DNA from: Manihot esculenta | Taxonomy: Eukaryota; Streptophyta; Magnoliopsida; Malpighiales; Euphorbiaceae | Assembly (NCBI RefSeq): GCF_001659605.2 | Contig: NC_035177.2 | Location: 34,922,136-34,986,135, forward strand | Reading direction: 5' to 3' | Length of the DNA: 64,000 nt | Shown here: one piece after another, positions 1 to 12,018 of the stretch | Layout of the letters: each line of letters begins with the position of its first letter | How positions within the stretch are numbered: the stretch's first letter is position 1 | Made by a program: the position numbers and the translations under genes | Notes under the pieces: generated by a model | Told to the model about the DNA's origin: nothing | Seen by the model: only the letters and a program-made list of their open reading frames with translations | Databases searched by the model: none

Positions 1-1031
1 GCAATTGACAGCTTGGTAAAAATTGCATGGCAGAAAAAGGCAGCTGAGCGATACAGGGGCTTAATGTGGGAAATCAGGAAAGGGAAGACGAAAAATCTTG
101 CTACTCCTGATTCTGTTTTGAGGAAGTGGCAGGAAATTTGGAACACTTCTGAATACAAAGAGAAGTGTGAGAAGTTTTCTGCCAATAGGCGCAGTGAGGC
201 TGAGGGTCAGGATCTGGCATTTCCAGGCACGCATGCGGTTCTGTTTCACAGTATATCCACCAGCGAAGGATGGTATTTGTTAAAATTTTTATTTTATAAT
301 TATCTTCTTATAAATATTTTGGTTCAATGATAAATGCTACAATTCTTATAATTGGTAACAGAGGGAACGACTAGGCAGAGAACCACATCCTCATGAGCTT
401 TTTGAGGCCACACATAAGAGGAAGGGGACGGAGGAGTTCGTTGATGCAAGGTCAAAAGCTATTTATGTAAGTTAATCTTAAATGTAGTTATTAACAATTT
501 TGATTGACTTAAATTGTTTTACTTATACGTTACTTTAAATTTATAATGCAGAATAAATACGTACAATTGAAGGAGGCTGCAACACATCAACAGGAGGGAA
601 GCAATGAGCGGACGCCCATAAATGAGCCCCAACTGTACTACGAAGCGGTTGGCGGACAGAAAAAGAGTCGAGTTTATGGGTTAGGGTCCCAGGCTTCAGC
701 ATATTTTCATGAGCCATCTCATTATTCTGCATCATACACGTCTGCACCCCCAGTGGATCCTCCTACAATTGAAACAATGAACATGATGCAGAATATAATT
801 GATCGGCTAGAGACAGAGAATAGTCGAATTACCACAAGGCTGGACGAGTTGCAGACGATTATGCATAGGATGATGGCACAACAGGGTATTGGGACATCCA
901 CTCAGACATCTGCTCCTACGGCACCTCCAGCTCCGTCTCCACAGCAGCGGCGTGATGATGCCCCTGTCATTGGTGATCATCATACAGATAGTGATGATGA
1001 TACAGATGATGAGCTAGCTAGTTTAGTTTAG
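1..1031 (+). CDS. CACTA transposon Transposase_24-like protein, C-terminal fragment
   Basis: The reading frame is open from the window edge. It can be spliced as 1-272, 364-466 and 552-1031: donor GT at 273, acceptor AG at 362-363, donor GTAAGT at 467, acceptor AG ending at 551. The frame is kept across both junctions, giving the ...SEGWERLGREPHPHELFEATH region and then FVDARSKAIYNKYVQL. This matches the plant Ptta/En/Spm ORF family (Transposase_24), whose conserved part ends in a block of this kind. The final exon has a coiled-coil-like stretch (about 770-890) and an acidic tail ending DDDTDDELASLV. Such proteins bind the subterminal repeats of CACTA elements. The splice junctions are my inference; the family assignment is fairly secure. 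Confidence 0.75.
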
Positions 1032-1185
1032 TATGTATCTTTTGTTATGACCAGTTGCTAATTTTAATTTGAAATTATAAATGTAGTACAAATTCTTTTA
1101 GTTTTAAATATATTTTAATGAGTACTTTTATTTATTACGTATATAGTATTATTATTATTATCCAGTATGATGAAGGATGATGATG

Positions 1186-1226
1186 GATGTATATGAATGT
1201 ACCCATGGATGTATATGAATGTACAG
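1186..1226 (+). repeat. Short direct repeat
   Basis: The 17-mer GATGTATATGAATGTAC occurs twice, separated by five bases, in the 3' non-coding part of the CACTA element. Confidence 0.8.
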
Positions 1227-1300
1227 GGTACATGTGCATAACAGGTACATAATGCATAATGTATGAAAATAAACGGGTGAGTTTGCAATTTTATGGATCA

Positions 1301-1582
1301 CCAACGGATTACCAACGGAATTTCCATTGGTGTCTATTTCTATTCACTAACGGATTACTAATCAAGAAATCCGTTGGTGGTCCGTCAGTGTCACCAACGG
1401 AAATTTCCGTTGGTGGTCCGTCAGTGTCACTCACGGATACAAATTCAGTTAGTGAATAATTTATCAATGAGGATTTTCCCAACGGAATGAATCCGTTACA
1501 GATCCGTTAGTGAAAAACTCCACGGAAAATCAGTGTTTACCAACGAAAATTTTTGTTGGTAAATTTGTAAATTCTTATAGTG
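1301..1582. repeat. CACTA subterminal repeats and terminal inverted repeat
   Basis: Multiple copies of CCAACGGA, TCCGTTGG and related variants occur in both orientations, including the self-complementary pair around 1395-1416. A 3'-terminal CACTA inverted repeat ends at 1582. This arrangement is typical of CACTA transposase-binding regions. Confidence 0.8.
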
Positions 1583-4013
1583 AGTCTTTTTAGTTATACT
1601 ATATATGTATATATATGAGAAAGGTGTATGAATACTATGAAAATTTTCAAGGAGATGATTTACTTTTCATCGCTTGGTTTTAATTTTAAAAAATAAAATT
1701 TATTAATAAATTTATATATAGTAGTTTTAATAAATATTTTAAAGTGTGGGAAATGATTTTATCTTTTTAAAGGTAGAAATCATTTTTCTTTAAATGATTT
1801 ACTATTTTTTTTATCATAAAAATATTTTTTATTGATTAAAATTTTTAAATATTTAAATATTAAAAAATATAAAAAAAATATTTTTTAAAACATATTTTTG
1901 TGAAATAAATAAAATCTAAATTAAAAATATATATACATAAATCTCGAGATAGTTTGGACTTTTAATTTCTCCCCTTTATATATATATTTTTTAATTTTTA
2001 TTTTAAATAGACTTTACTTTAATAATTAAAAACTATTTTAATTATTTATTTAGTAACAGATTGCAATATATTACTAATTTATTACTAATTTTATAAAATA
2101 AAAAATATCAAAAATAAATTCTATTATTAAATCTGTTACAATTTTTTTAAAATATATATTAAAAATTTTATATTAAACTATTAATTTTCTCATTGTATTT
2201 TATATTAATTATTAACTCTAGTATTTTAAATTGCATTAATTTTATAAGAAAAATCAGTATAAAAATAAATGCGGAAAATTAAATAAATATTAAAAAAAAT
2301 GTGAGATAAGGGAAGAAAAAGAAGAGAAAATAAGAAAAATGTGAACCTGGTTTATGAGGAGGGCTCTTGACTATGTGATGTGGGTATCTTTAGGACCGTA
2401 CCACTTCATTCGATAGGTAATGCTCTTGTGGGCTAGAGATTGATTGTGAACACTGCCTTGTCGCCTCTCCCCATTTTATTAATTCGAAGCAATTTGCTTT
2501 GGCCTCTTCGTTTTCTTTCTGTCCTGTTGTTTGCATGTCTATTTGACCTTCTATTTTGAGCTGTGATTCTCTTGCTTTTGGTCTTCTGGTGTACTTTTCA
2601 TGGTCGTGTTGATCGTTGTTGGGATGCTGTTTTCAGTGAGGTAGTTGTATGTTTGGTGCGGTGCGTCGGTGATGGATTGCAAGCGTTATTTTGTTTGTTT
2701 GGTTTGTTGCTTTTGGATATATTTGATATGTTTGATTTGGTTCTCTTTGAGTTGATTTTTATGGTTTGATTTTTTATGGAAATTTAGTTTTTTACTTTGG
2801 TTCTTAGGCCTTTTTATATAGCTCTTTATTGGTCCATTGGACTTTGAAAAAATGTAAATATTGTTGCATGGAAAAAATATTTTAATTTTAATTTGTAATT
2901 ATTTTTTTTTAAATTGAAATTTAGAAAGTAGAGTACGAAATTTTTCAAATTTACTGCAATTTTTAATTATTTTTTTATATTTTTATAATTAGATAAAGTC
3001 ATAATTTAGTCTACAGATGATGTGGTAGATTGTATCTATTTACAAATATCTCCTTATAATATTAAAAAACTGACTTATAATATCATTTTATTGCAAAATC
3101 AAATAGAAAAGTTGAATTATAAATTTAATAAAGTAAAAAAAGTGATTCTACTAAATTTTGATATTGCTCGTTGCAATAAATTCATGATCTAACACGAATC
3201 TTTATAGTAATTAATTAAACACATGAAAATTTATCTAATTTGAAGCTGTTTCCTTTCATATATATATATATATATATATTCATGCAAAATGCATTATAAA
3301 ACTGCAACTGCAGCAAATAAAGTTATAAAAATTTAAATAAATTGAAAAAATTATAATACAATCATTCTGAAAATAACAGTAACGCATAATAATTATAAAA
3401 TATTAAATTTATCAATACAAGTAAGATGAATGATTCAACGCTTCTCTTTTGAAAATTAAAAGTTGTATATTTGATTTTTATAAATAGAATAAATATTTAT
3501 TAAGAATTTTTAAATTTTTAATGAGCTAATTTAATATAAATAAAATTTATTAGTGTTTACAAAAAACAAAATCATCAATGCAAATAAAGGAAGGGGTTGG
3601 TAGTTCACATTTGCTGTTTCTTTATTTTTGTAAGTAAAGCTCCGACAATATTAAATAAGCTTATGATATTAGTATTCAATTTGTTAAGTGTACAATAAAC
3701 TCGTTATTATATGGTGTATTATGTATATTTTACCGTTTTTAATATAAATTTTAATGTAATAGTAATAATTATATTATTATTTTTTAAATTTTTAAATTAT
3801 ATACGGCTAATTGTTTCAGTGGTTAAATTTTTTTAAAGATTTTTTTTTCCTTTTAAATATGATTGAGATATAGGCGGTTTGAATTATAACATTTCTTGTA
3901 ATTTTTGTTCTTTTACTGTGCTTAGCAGTTTTGTAAGTACATTTATAAAAAAAAAATATAAGCAGTTCAGAAAAAGAAAAGTTAATTTTAGGGTTTGATC
4001 TTGGAACTTTTTC
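1583..4013. other. AT-rich intergenic DNA
   Basis: I see no gene. The sequence is strongly AT-rich except for a less AT-rich island at about 2340-2830, which has short ORFs without a family I recognise. That island could be a relic of a repeat, but I cannot assign it. Confidence 0.6.
3258..3280. repeat. (AT)n microsatellite
   Basis: An uninterrupted AT dinucleotide run. Confidence 0.9.
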
Positions 4014-4960
4014 GTGTCACGCCTTGTATATAATATTAATTGTATGTTGAAAAGTAAGGAAATGGCTTTGGGTTTAATGAATCACATATATAAATTCTTT
4101 CTTTCTGACATAAGAGAGAAAGAGAATGCACAAAAACCCTTGAATTTTCTGCCTTTCTTTCAACGCCAGACCCCAACCGCAATCATCATGTCCTTCCCCT
4201 CTTCCCCTCACCTTCTCCATCGCCATCATTGTACCCACACCTTCTCTTCTCTCACCAACTCCATAACCCACAAAGCGTCATCATTATTTCCACCAGCAAA
4301 AGGCAACAGCAGAAGCAGAAGAAAGAAAAAAAAAATCCAGAAAACAACTCTTCCATGTGTGAGTTTTGCTCTCTCTGTCTCTCTCTCTCTTGGTTTTCAG
4401 TGAAGAAAGCTAGATAGCTCGCTCGCTCGCCTTTTAAGACTTGAAAGGAGGCCCTTTTCTTCTTTCGGGGAATCAAGCATCTTGGTCCGATATGATTTTC
4501 TTTGCTTCATCAAGCAAATTCGTTTGCCCTTTTTAATCTTTGCTTGTATAGATCTTGTTCTTGAATCTTCTGTGAGTGTTTGATGTGATTTTTTTTTACT
4601 TTTTCTTTATATTATCTAGCTAGGGTTTTTGTTGATGATGATAACTCTATGAGCTTTCTGCTATGATTTATGTATATTGTCGTCTTGTGTCTTTCTCTTT
4701 CTCATTGAAACCTGTACTGTGCTCGTTTGTGGATAAGATGATAGATCTTGAATGTTCCAGTGTGAAATGAAATCAACCATGGATTTTTCTCTTTGATTTC
4801 TGAATACCAGTTATAAAAGCTTTCTCAAGCAGATCTAATGGATTCATCATCTTCATAACTGGCAAGCTAGGGTTCATATATAGTTTTTGTGTTTGTGAGA
4901 AATATTTCAAGAATTTCTTCGTTTCCTTGTTCGGCCATTCAAACTTTTGTTAATTAACAC
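4014..4960 (+). other. Transcript-like CT-rich island, unrecognised
   Basis: The base composition shifts abruptly from AT-rich flank to a CT- and CA-rich stretch (4140-4440) with a (CT)n tract near 4370-4392, followed by T-rich sequence with GT and AG dinucleotides spaced like plant introns. This resembles the 5' untranslated leader and first intron of a plant gene. A 129-codon ORF begins at 4014 but looks like low-complexity leader sequence and has no family I recognise. No downstream coding exon is visible before the Tat-1 insertion at 7049, so this may be an isolated promoter/leader or a non-coding transcript. Confidence 0.35.
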
Positions 4961-7048
4961 AAACGATTACTTTATCAATTTTCTTAATTAATTTCTTCAG
5001 ATATTAAAAGTTTATTTTTTAATTTTTTTAGCAGATTAATTAATTAATGGATTTGGAAGACTGTGTTTGAATTTGCTTGCTTATATAAATTAATCCATTT
5101 TTGTAGTCTGACTGAGTCTTAAGTTTAATTGATTATTGCATGTGATCACGCATCATTCCCTGGGTGATTAAATTTGTGATTTGGATTAAATATCATCACT
5201 GTCAAGTTCTTTGGAGATGATAATTAAATTTATGTATTAATTCAAAACTAATTCATTTATACTTCATCCATTTCACTACTCCAAGTAAAATTATAATTTT
5301 ATTAAATATAAAATATATTATTTTATAAAAAATATAAAATAAATTATTTTTTAAAATATTTGTTTTTTTGAGATTTTTAAACTCTTAATAGAATTAAGAT
5401 AATGAATGTCATTGCATAAATTAAACTCTAAACTCTAGGATCTTGTTTGATAATAACTATTCGCTATTATAATAGTATAGTTATTATGGAATAATATGTA
5501 TAAACGTATATATGCAACGGCTAAGCTTGCTTCAACTATATATAAAATCTCAAGTTTGAGCTCGTTCCATGGTTCTACAAAGTAGAAGAAGTAATTGAAA
5601 TGAACAGGGCCGTACTGGTATTATTATTATTACAGAGAGCAGAGGAACTTTTAAGACGAAACTCAAGCTGTATGCAATGATATGGTACAATGGAAAGAGT
5701 AATATGAGGGTAGTGGTGGTTCCCAGCGGTGCAGTTGTGCCGACCGACACCTTTTATCCCAAACTGATTGTCCTTTTTATTTTTAGTTTGCATACATAAT
5801 ATACATGAATTTCGAGGAATTATTCACATCTTTTAGAATATAATTGAATTAAGATTTTATTATTAAAATATATTAAATAAATTAATTTTATTCACACGTT
5901 GTAATATAAATAATTGGATGTACCACTCTACTCATCATAATCGAAAATACTAAATCAATCCACCAACTGAACATGTCGGAAACTTGCATCCCAAATGTTT
6001 AGCTTCTTTTGTTATGATAAACTTTGTTAAATTTCAATAGAGATAATGTATTCTTATAAAAGTTGTCGGCACTCCTCTCTCTTAAATTAGTTTTTGAAAT
6101 AAGTTAGATCTAATTCAAATTTAATATAGTATTAGAATCTCCTACCGATATTAGGCCTTTTCTAGATATGTCACTCTCGAGTATAGTTCTGAGTGATTTA
6201 ACCTAAATTTAACAAATTTTGTATTATGAAACAAAATACCTATATCAATTTCCTATCACGAGTGCTTGTTCCAATCCGCTATAAATTTCTTCAGTAATTC
6301 TTCCGTAAATTCTTCTCTCTTTCTCTCTCTCCTCTCCAAACGTGTTTTTACTTTTCAGTATGCAAATGTGTTTTCACTTTTCAATATGGGTGACTTCATT
6401 GGAGAAAAAAAATTGTGTTGCGTTTTGTATTAAGGGGGCTGCTCTCTAGAAGAAGTTGCTTCACTTGCTATATTTGTTGCTTGATAGACAAATCTCCATT
6501 TTTGAGAGGGAGAGAGATAGGGTCAAAGGTAGTGAGAAGTAATAATTTATTTGATTTTTACTTTAACTATTTAAAATATAAAATTAATATTTTATTCATT
6601 AAAAACTAATTTTATCAATATATCTGACTCTGTTAATTAACACTATTAAAATTGGAGCTATTAAATCAAAATTGAAAGTTAGAGGGATTTGCTTGGACTC
6701 AATAAATTTTTAAGGGCTTGATTGACTATTGACTAATAGTGAAGGATTAAAATGAATCTTTTATCTTAATTGTTTATCATAGAATAATGGAAAATTTAAA
6801 AAATATAATTTTATATTTTATAATTAATATATTAATTAAAGAATAATATAATCTAAATAAAATATAGAATTCATTAGCTATGAGCAAATGAGAATTTTTT
6901 TTTTTTCCAAAATAAAGCAGAATAAGAATGCAGCTAATATATATCAACTATTTTTAAAAAAAATTTACTTAACAGGTAAATTATTAGTTGTTGGAAGCTT
7001 ATATATCAATGAGTAAATTAAAAAACTACCATCTTAATCTATTCTATT
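4961..7048. other. AT-rich intergenic DNA
   Basis: No gene is recognised. There is a less AT-rich island at 5550-5790 and a CT-rich island at 6290-6520. The latter contains a degenerate 24-base tandem repeat around 6341-6388 (GTGTTTTTACTTTTCAGTAT and GTGTTTTCACTTTTCAATAT). Neither has a convincing coding frame. Confidence 0.5.
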
Positions 7049-7532
7049 TGATGACCGCTGGATTTCTCCACCCCGGTCAGGGGCCAAGCCCTCGATCACG
7101 GTCCATCGCTCGGAGGCCACACAACCCCAATACAAACAGGTCCAGCCCGTTCAAACTTTGATACAGGGTTCATATGGATTTCTCAACCAGGCCGACCCAG
7201 TCCCCACTGCTTCTCAGGCTGATCCTCCTTGGACTCGGTCTTATTCCTATCTCCCGGCCCAACCCGGAATCGGGAAGAAGGCCCCACTTTCAGCCTTGTA
7301 GACCCATACACACACGCATGAAGAGAATCAGGGGCCGTTACGCATGAGACAGGTACCGGATATCCTCGTACAATCGTATCAATATGGCAGAGACAGGTGG
7401 TCCAATGATAGCCGGGCCGTTACACGTCACTGGCAGAGGAGGAAAAGAGATAAAAGGAGAATGATCCTCCCCTAAGCTCTAAGTTTTTTTGTTATTCCAA
7501 AAAATCATATTTCTCTGAATCTCAGATCATCA
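7049..7532 (+). repeat. Tat-1 5' LTR
   Basis: It begins TGATGACCGCTGGATTTC and ends CAGATCATCA. It matches 17257-17741 almost base for base. A TATA-like GATAAAAG lies near 7449, upstream of the probable R region. Confidence 0.93.
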
Positions 7533-7534
7533 AT

Positions 7535-7552
7535 TGGCGTCGTCTATGGGAA
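7535..7552 (+). promoter_or_regulatory. Tat-1 primer-binding site
   Basis: TGGCGTCGTCTATGGGAA starts two bases after the LTR end. The Tat-2 counterpart reads TGGCACCGTCTGTGGGGA, so both are versions of a TGG-initiated tRNA-complementary site. I do not name the tRNA with confidence. Confidence 0.75.
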
Positions 7553-7612
7553 ACGAAAGAGATCTTTTCATCACCGGAGTTCCACTCTTAACAAAACCTA
7601 CTGAGATCCACG

Positions 7613-9277
7613 ATGGCTAATCACAATGAAAGCAACCTTAACATCCCAAATGACCTGAGCTCTGCCCAAGAGGGGCAGCAGTTCTCCTTTTCTAATCCTA
7701 CAACACTAAATAACCAAACACCTATTCCTCTCAATCTCTCGCCAAGCTTGGCAGAGAATGCTCCCACCGCTACCTTATCTAACCAGGACCTTCAAACCAC
7801 GGCCCTCCAACTACAGAACACCGCCCACTGGTTGGGGCAGATAATGCAACAAAGGGGCCTCAGCACCCCGATAAATACACTCCCAGTGGTAGAAGAACCC
7901 CAAACCAATGAGCCCCAACCTGCCCTTGACCGCCTTCAAACCAGCAGCCGCGGTACAGGAGAAAAGGGGAGAAGAGCCGGGGAAGAGGAAGAACCGGAGG
8001 CCCGAGTCCATGGAAGGAGGGTGAGGGAGATGATAGAGAATGATGAGGCTGACAACTATTCCGCCGGGACAACCAGGTGGACGAGAAGTGAAGCAGAGGA
8101 GGAGGAATACCACCTGGAGAAGAAACTCAGGCTGGAAGATGAGAATGTAGACCAAAAGCTGCAGAAGTTGAGAGAGCAGCTCTTGGCCGAGCTGGGAAAG
8201 AAGGATCAGAGCCAAACCTTCCTGCCCATTTCTTCACCTTTCTCGAAGTGGGTGCAACAGGAGACTGTTCCTAAGAAGTTTATGATGCCATCGATGGCGG
8301 CTTATGACGGAGCTGGAAACCCCCGAGAGCATGTCCTCAACTACAAGACTTTCATGGAGCTGCAGACTCTATCAGATGCCTTGATGTGCAAGGCATTCCC
8401 AATGACGCTCTCGGGGCCAGCACGGGCATGGTTCAATAGCCTCAAGGCTGGGAGTATCAGCAGTTTTGGAGATCTGGCCACTCGCTTCATCAGCCGGTTT
8501 ATTGCCGGAGTGCCCGCAGATAGGAAGACGAGCTACCTGGAGACAATCAGGCAGAGAGGAGACGAATCGCTCAGGGAGTATATCGCTCGTTTCAATACGG
8601 AGGCCCTGCAGATTCCCAAACTCGATGAGGGAAGAGCGGTGGAGGCCATGCAAAAGGGGACGACCTCTGCCGAGTTCTTCGGCTCATTAAGCAGGAAGCC
8701 TCCGACCTCACTGGCCGAACTGATGAAGAGGGCTGAGAAGTATATAAGGCAGGATGACGCCTTGGTAAAAAGCCGATTCGCCAAGGGAGTGGCAGGTAAG
8801 GAGAAAACCCCGGAGGAAAGGAGGCCGGAGAAGCAAGAGAAGAGACATGGCAAAAGGCCTGAGCCTTACAGACAGCTCTGGGAGCGAAGGGATCAAAGAC
8901 CTCTCCCTCCTCGGGTCTCATAACAGAAGTCACTCCCTTCGTGGGTTCCAGAGAAGCCGACCCCACTTAATGCCTCTAGAGCCGAAGTGCTCATGGCCGT
9001 CCAAGATAAGGAATTCTTACAGTGGCCCAGACCCCTGAGAACGGAAGCCGACCAGTGAAATCCTGACAAATATTGTCAGTTCCATCGTACTCATGGCCAC
9101 GACACCAATAACTGTTTCCAATTGATCACAGAAATCGAGAGGCTGATAAAAAGGGGACACCTGAAGAACTTCGTGAAGAAACCGGAAGGATAGAGACCCC
9201 AGCCCAATCCGGCAGTCCAAGCGCCGAGGAGAACGGGAGCTAACCCCATAAACGACGAGTCCAGTGGGACCATCAAT
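7613..9277 (+). pseudogene. Tat-1 gag (disrupted)
   Basis: The capsid polyprotein starts at ATG 7613 and runs open to a stop at 8921-8923 (436 codons). The retrotransposon gag domain covers about residues 215-385, with the signature ALMCKAFPMTLSGPARAWF followed by a FNTEALQ block. The same frame continues past the stop as the nucleocapsid part, with a zinc-knuckle variant C-x2-H-x4-H-x4-C near 9077-9120. In-frame stops lie at 8921, about 9056 (TGA) and about 9190 (TAG). Tat-2 has sense codons at all three, so they are inactivating mutations, not a programmed gag terminus. Gag forms the virus-like particle that packages the element RNA. Confidence 0.88.
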
Positions 9278-10030
9278 ATGATCATCGGAGGCACAGGAGA
9301 TCGGATGAGTCGAAGGGGGAAAAAGAGAAGTAGAGAGGGAGAAAGCAGAAGTGTTGAGGTCATGCAGGTCGTCGTACACTCTCCAACGGTCATCACTTTC
9401 TCCCCAAAGGATGCCCAGGGTGTTCAGATGCCCTATGACGACGCCCTTGTCGTTGAAGCTGTCATTCACAACTACCGAGCAAAGAAGATCTTGGTAGATG
9501 ACGGGAGCAAGGTGAATCTGCTACCTTATCGAGTCTTCCAGCAAATGGGAATCCCCAAAGAGCAGCTGGTTCGGGATCAGGCCCCGATTAAAGGAATTGG
9601 AGGAACGCCAGTAACGGTGGAAGGGAAGGTAAAGCTAGCTCTTACTTTGGGAGAAGCACCAAGGACTCGCTCCCATTATACGGTGTTCCTGGTGGCTAAA
9701 CTCCCCCTGAGCTACAATGCGATCCTGGGAAGACCTGCGCTGTTTGACTTTGAGGCCGTCACCAGTATCAAATATCTGGCAATGAAGTTTCCAATAGAGG
9801 CAGGGGTGGAAATAGTTCGGGGAAGCCAGGAGGAAGCAAGGGCAGTGTACCTAGCTACGGTAGCAGAGTCGAGCTCAACAGAAGATAGGCTGGATTCAGA
9901 AGTCCTGGAGGTCCGAGATGAGAAAACAGAAGCCAGGATAGAGCCGGTGGGGGAACTGGAGATTTTTCCTTTAACAGAAGCAGAAACAGATAAAGTCTTT
10001 AGTCTCAACGCCGGCCTCACCAAAGAATAG
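9278..10030 (+). pseudogene. Tat-1 protease region of pol
   Basis: This is in the same frame as gag, as expected for a fused gag-pol. It holds a retropepsin-like aspartic protease with ILVDDGSKVNLLPY near 9488-9530 (catalytic D-G-S type triad) and the downstream flap-like NAILGRPAL at about 9716-9742. It ends at a TAG (10028-10030), where Tat-2 has a CAG. Protease would mature the gag-pol polyprotein. Confidence 0.85.
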
Positions 10031-12018
10031 AAAACCGAGGTCATGGCCTTGATCCGAAGTCACATGTCAAGCTTCGCCTGGAAGCCTTCTGACATGCCCG
10101 GAATTGATCCCGAGGTGATGACCCATAAGCTGAACGTCCTCCCCGAAGCCAGGCCGGTGAAGCAGAAGAAGAGGGTGGTAGGAAGGGAGAAGCAACAGGC
10201 CACAGGGAGGAAGTGCAGAAGTTAGAAGAGGCAGGCTTTATTAGGGACGTCATGTACCCGCAGTGGTTAGCTAATCCTGTACTAGTCAAAAAAGCCAATG
10301 GCAAATATAGGATGTGCATAGATTTCACTGACCTGAATTAGGCTTGCCCTAAAGATTTTTATCCCCTCCCTGATATTAATAAAATGGTCGATTCTACGGC
10401 CGGTTTTGATTATATGTCGTCTTTGGACGCAATGTCTGGTTATCATCAAATCCCAATGGACAGGTCGGACGAAGAAAATACCTCGTTCATAACAGAAGAT
10501 GGGACTTACTGCTATAGAGCCATGCCTTTCGGATTGAAAAACGCCGGGGCAACTTACCAAAGACTGATGAACAAAATCTTCAAAAATCATATCGGCAAAA
10601 ACGTAGAAGTTTATGTGGACGATATGGTGGTCAAGAGCCTAACTTTCCAACAGCACATGGTAGATTTGAGGGAGGTATTCGAAGTATTAGACCAGTACAG
10701 AATGAAGCTGAACCCAGCGAAATGTGCCTTCTTCATCAGAGGAGGAAAATTCCTGGGGTACATGGTGAGTGGGAAAGGCATCGAGCCCAACCCGGAGAAG
10801 GTAGAGGCCATATTGAATATGCCAGAACCGACCTGTGTAAGGGACGTCCAGAGACTGACCGGGAGAATAGTGGTGCTTAATCGATTCATGTCGAGGTCGG
10901 CAGAAAAGTGTTTACAATTCTTCAAGAAGTTGAGGAAAGTGCCAAACTTCAAATGGACAGAAGACTGTCGAGAGGCCTTCAAAGAACTCAAAAGCTATCT
11001 CAGCTCGCCTCACATGCTTAGTAGTCCCATAGAAGGTGAGGAACTTATGATATACCTGGCAGCCTCTGAACAAGCAGTCAGCGCCGTATTGGTAAGGGTG
11101 GAAGAAGGAGAGCAGAAGCCTATTTTCTATGTCAGCATGGTGCTTAAAGATGCCGAGGTCAGATATTTGAATATTGAGAAGATAACATACGCTCTACTAC
11201 TGGCAGTCCGAAAGTTCAGGGTTTATCTGGAAAGCCACCAGGGAGTAGTAATGACAGATCAACCCTTGAAGAAGATTCTGCATAGACCGGAGACCTTAGG
11301 CCGGATGCTAGCTTGGTCCGTTGAGATTAGTCCTTACTGCCTAGAGTATCGACCTCGAACAACTATAAAATCTCAGGCCCTTGCTGACTTCATAGCAGAG
11401 TGCACATTCAGTGAGGAACAAGGAGAATCATCTTCAGAAGTGTCGGGGAAGGAAAGAAAGGAAGAACTCTTCCAAAAGTTCAGCTGGAAGTTATATGTAG
11501 ATGGGGCTTCAGGCGCCGGAGGCAGCGGTGCTGGAATAATGCTTAAGGGGCCTGGAGAATTTAAGGTTTGCTACGCCCTACGTTTAGAATTCAAAGCCTC
11601 CAATAATATGGCGGAGTATGAAGCCCTAATAAACGGGATGCTGGTAGCAATGGAGGTAGGGGCAACCGACCTCGAAGTAAATAGCGACTCACAACTGGTG
11701 GTCAATCAGATAACTGGGGCATATCAGGCCAGAGATCCAATCATGCAGAGCTACCTGGCAAAAGTAAAAGCTATAGAGGCTGAACTCATAGATTGGGGAG
11801 TTACCATCAAATTTCAAAGAATACCTCGAGAAGAAAATGAGGAAGCAGACCTGCTTAGTCGGTTGTCTAAAGAAGAATTAGAACAGCTCCCCGATGAAGT
11901 GTACATACAGCACGTCCATACGCCTGCTTTTAATAAAACAAACACAGTGTTGCAGGTGGAACAAAACTCGACTTGGATGACCCCATACCGAATACCTGGA
12001 GAAGGGAAAGCTCCCTGA
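10031..12018 (+). pseudogene. Tat-1 reverse transcriptase, RNase H and second RNase H
   Basis: The RT domain runs from about 10240 to 10900, with WLANPVLVKKANGKYRMCID, the block SSLDAMSGYHQIPM and the catalytic YVDD at about 10612-10623. A one-base deletion near 10204 (Tat-2 has an extra C) shifts the frame, and an in-frame TAG falls near 10338. A degenerate gypsy-type RNase H follows (about 11040-11420). A second, archaeal-type RNase H (about 11480-11850) keeps its acidic residues in YVDGASG, MAEYEALI and NSDSQL. This dual RNase H arrangement is diagnostic of the Tat lineage. A two-base deletion near 11990 ends the frame relative to Tat-2. Confidence 0.9.

Larger units (their letters stand above)
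1..1582 (+). mobile_element. CACTA (En/Spm) DNA transposon, 3' portion
   Basis: This is the 3' end of a CACTA-superfamily transposon that enters from outside the window. The last bases, read on the minus strand, begin CACTATAAGAATTTAC, the classical CACTA terminus, so the element ends at 1582. The final 300 bases carry many direct and inverted copies of an ACGGA/TCCGT motif, as expected for subterminal transposase-binding repeats. The coding part is the C-terminal half of a Transposase_24-like ORF. The 3-bp target duplication cannot be checked because the left end lies outside the window. Confidence 0.85.

Noticed and set aside
2563..2769. 68-codon hydrophobic ORF
   Set aside because: T-rich DNA gives long Leu/Phe/Val runs by chance; no start context, family or conservation is visible.
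4107..4133. Weak resemblance of TGACATAAGAGAGAAAG to miR156
   Set aside because: Insertions relative to the mature sequence and no foldback partner nearby; low-complexity purine-rich sequence explains it.
4466..4491. Similarity of GGGGAATCAAGC...GGTCCGA to the miR166 complementary sequence
   Set aside because: It needs an internal insertion and mismatches in the middle, no HD-ZIP III coding context is present, and no hairpin partner arm is visible.
8372..8966. Several minus-strand ORFs across the Tat-1 gag
   Set aside because: They are shadows of the gag frame in GC-richer DNA. The Tat-2 equivalents are not better conserved than expected from the sense frame.
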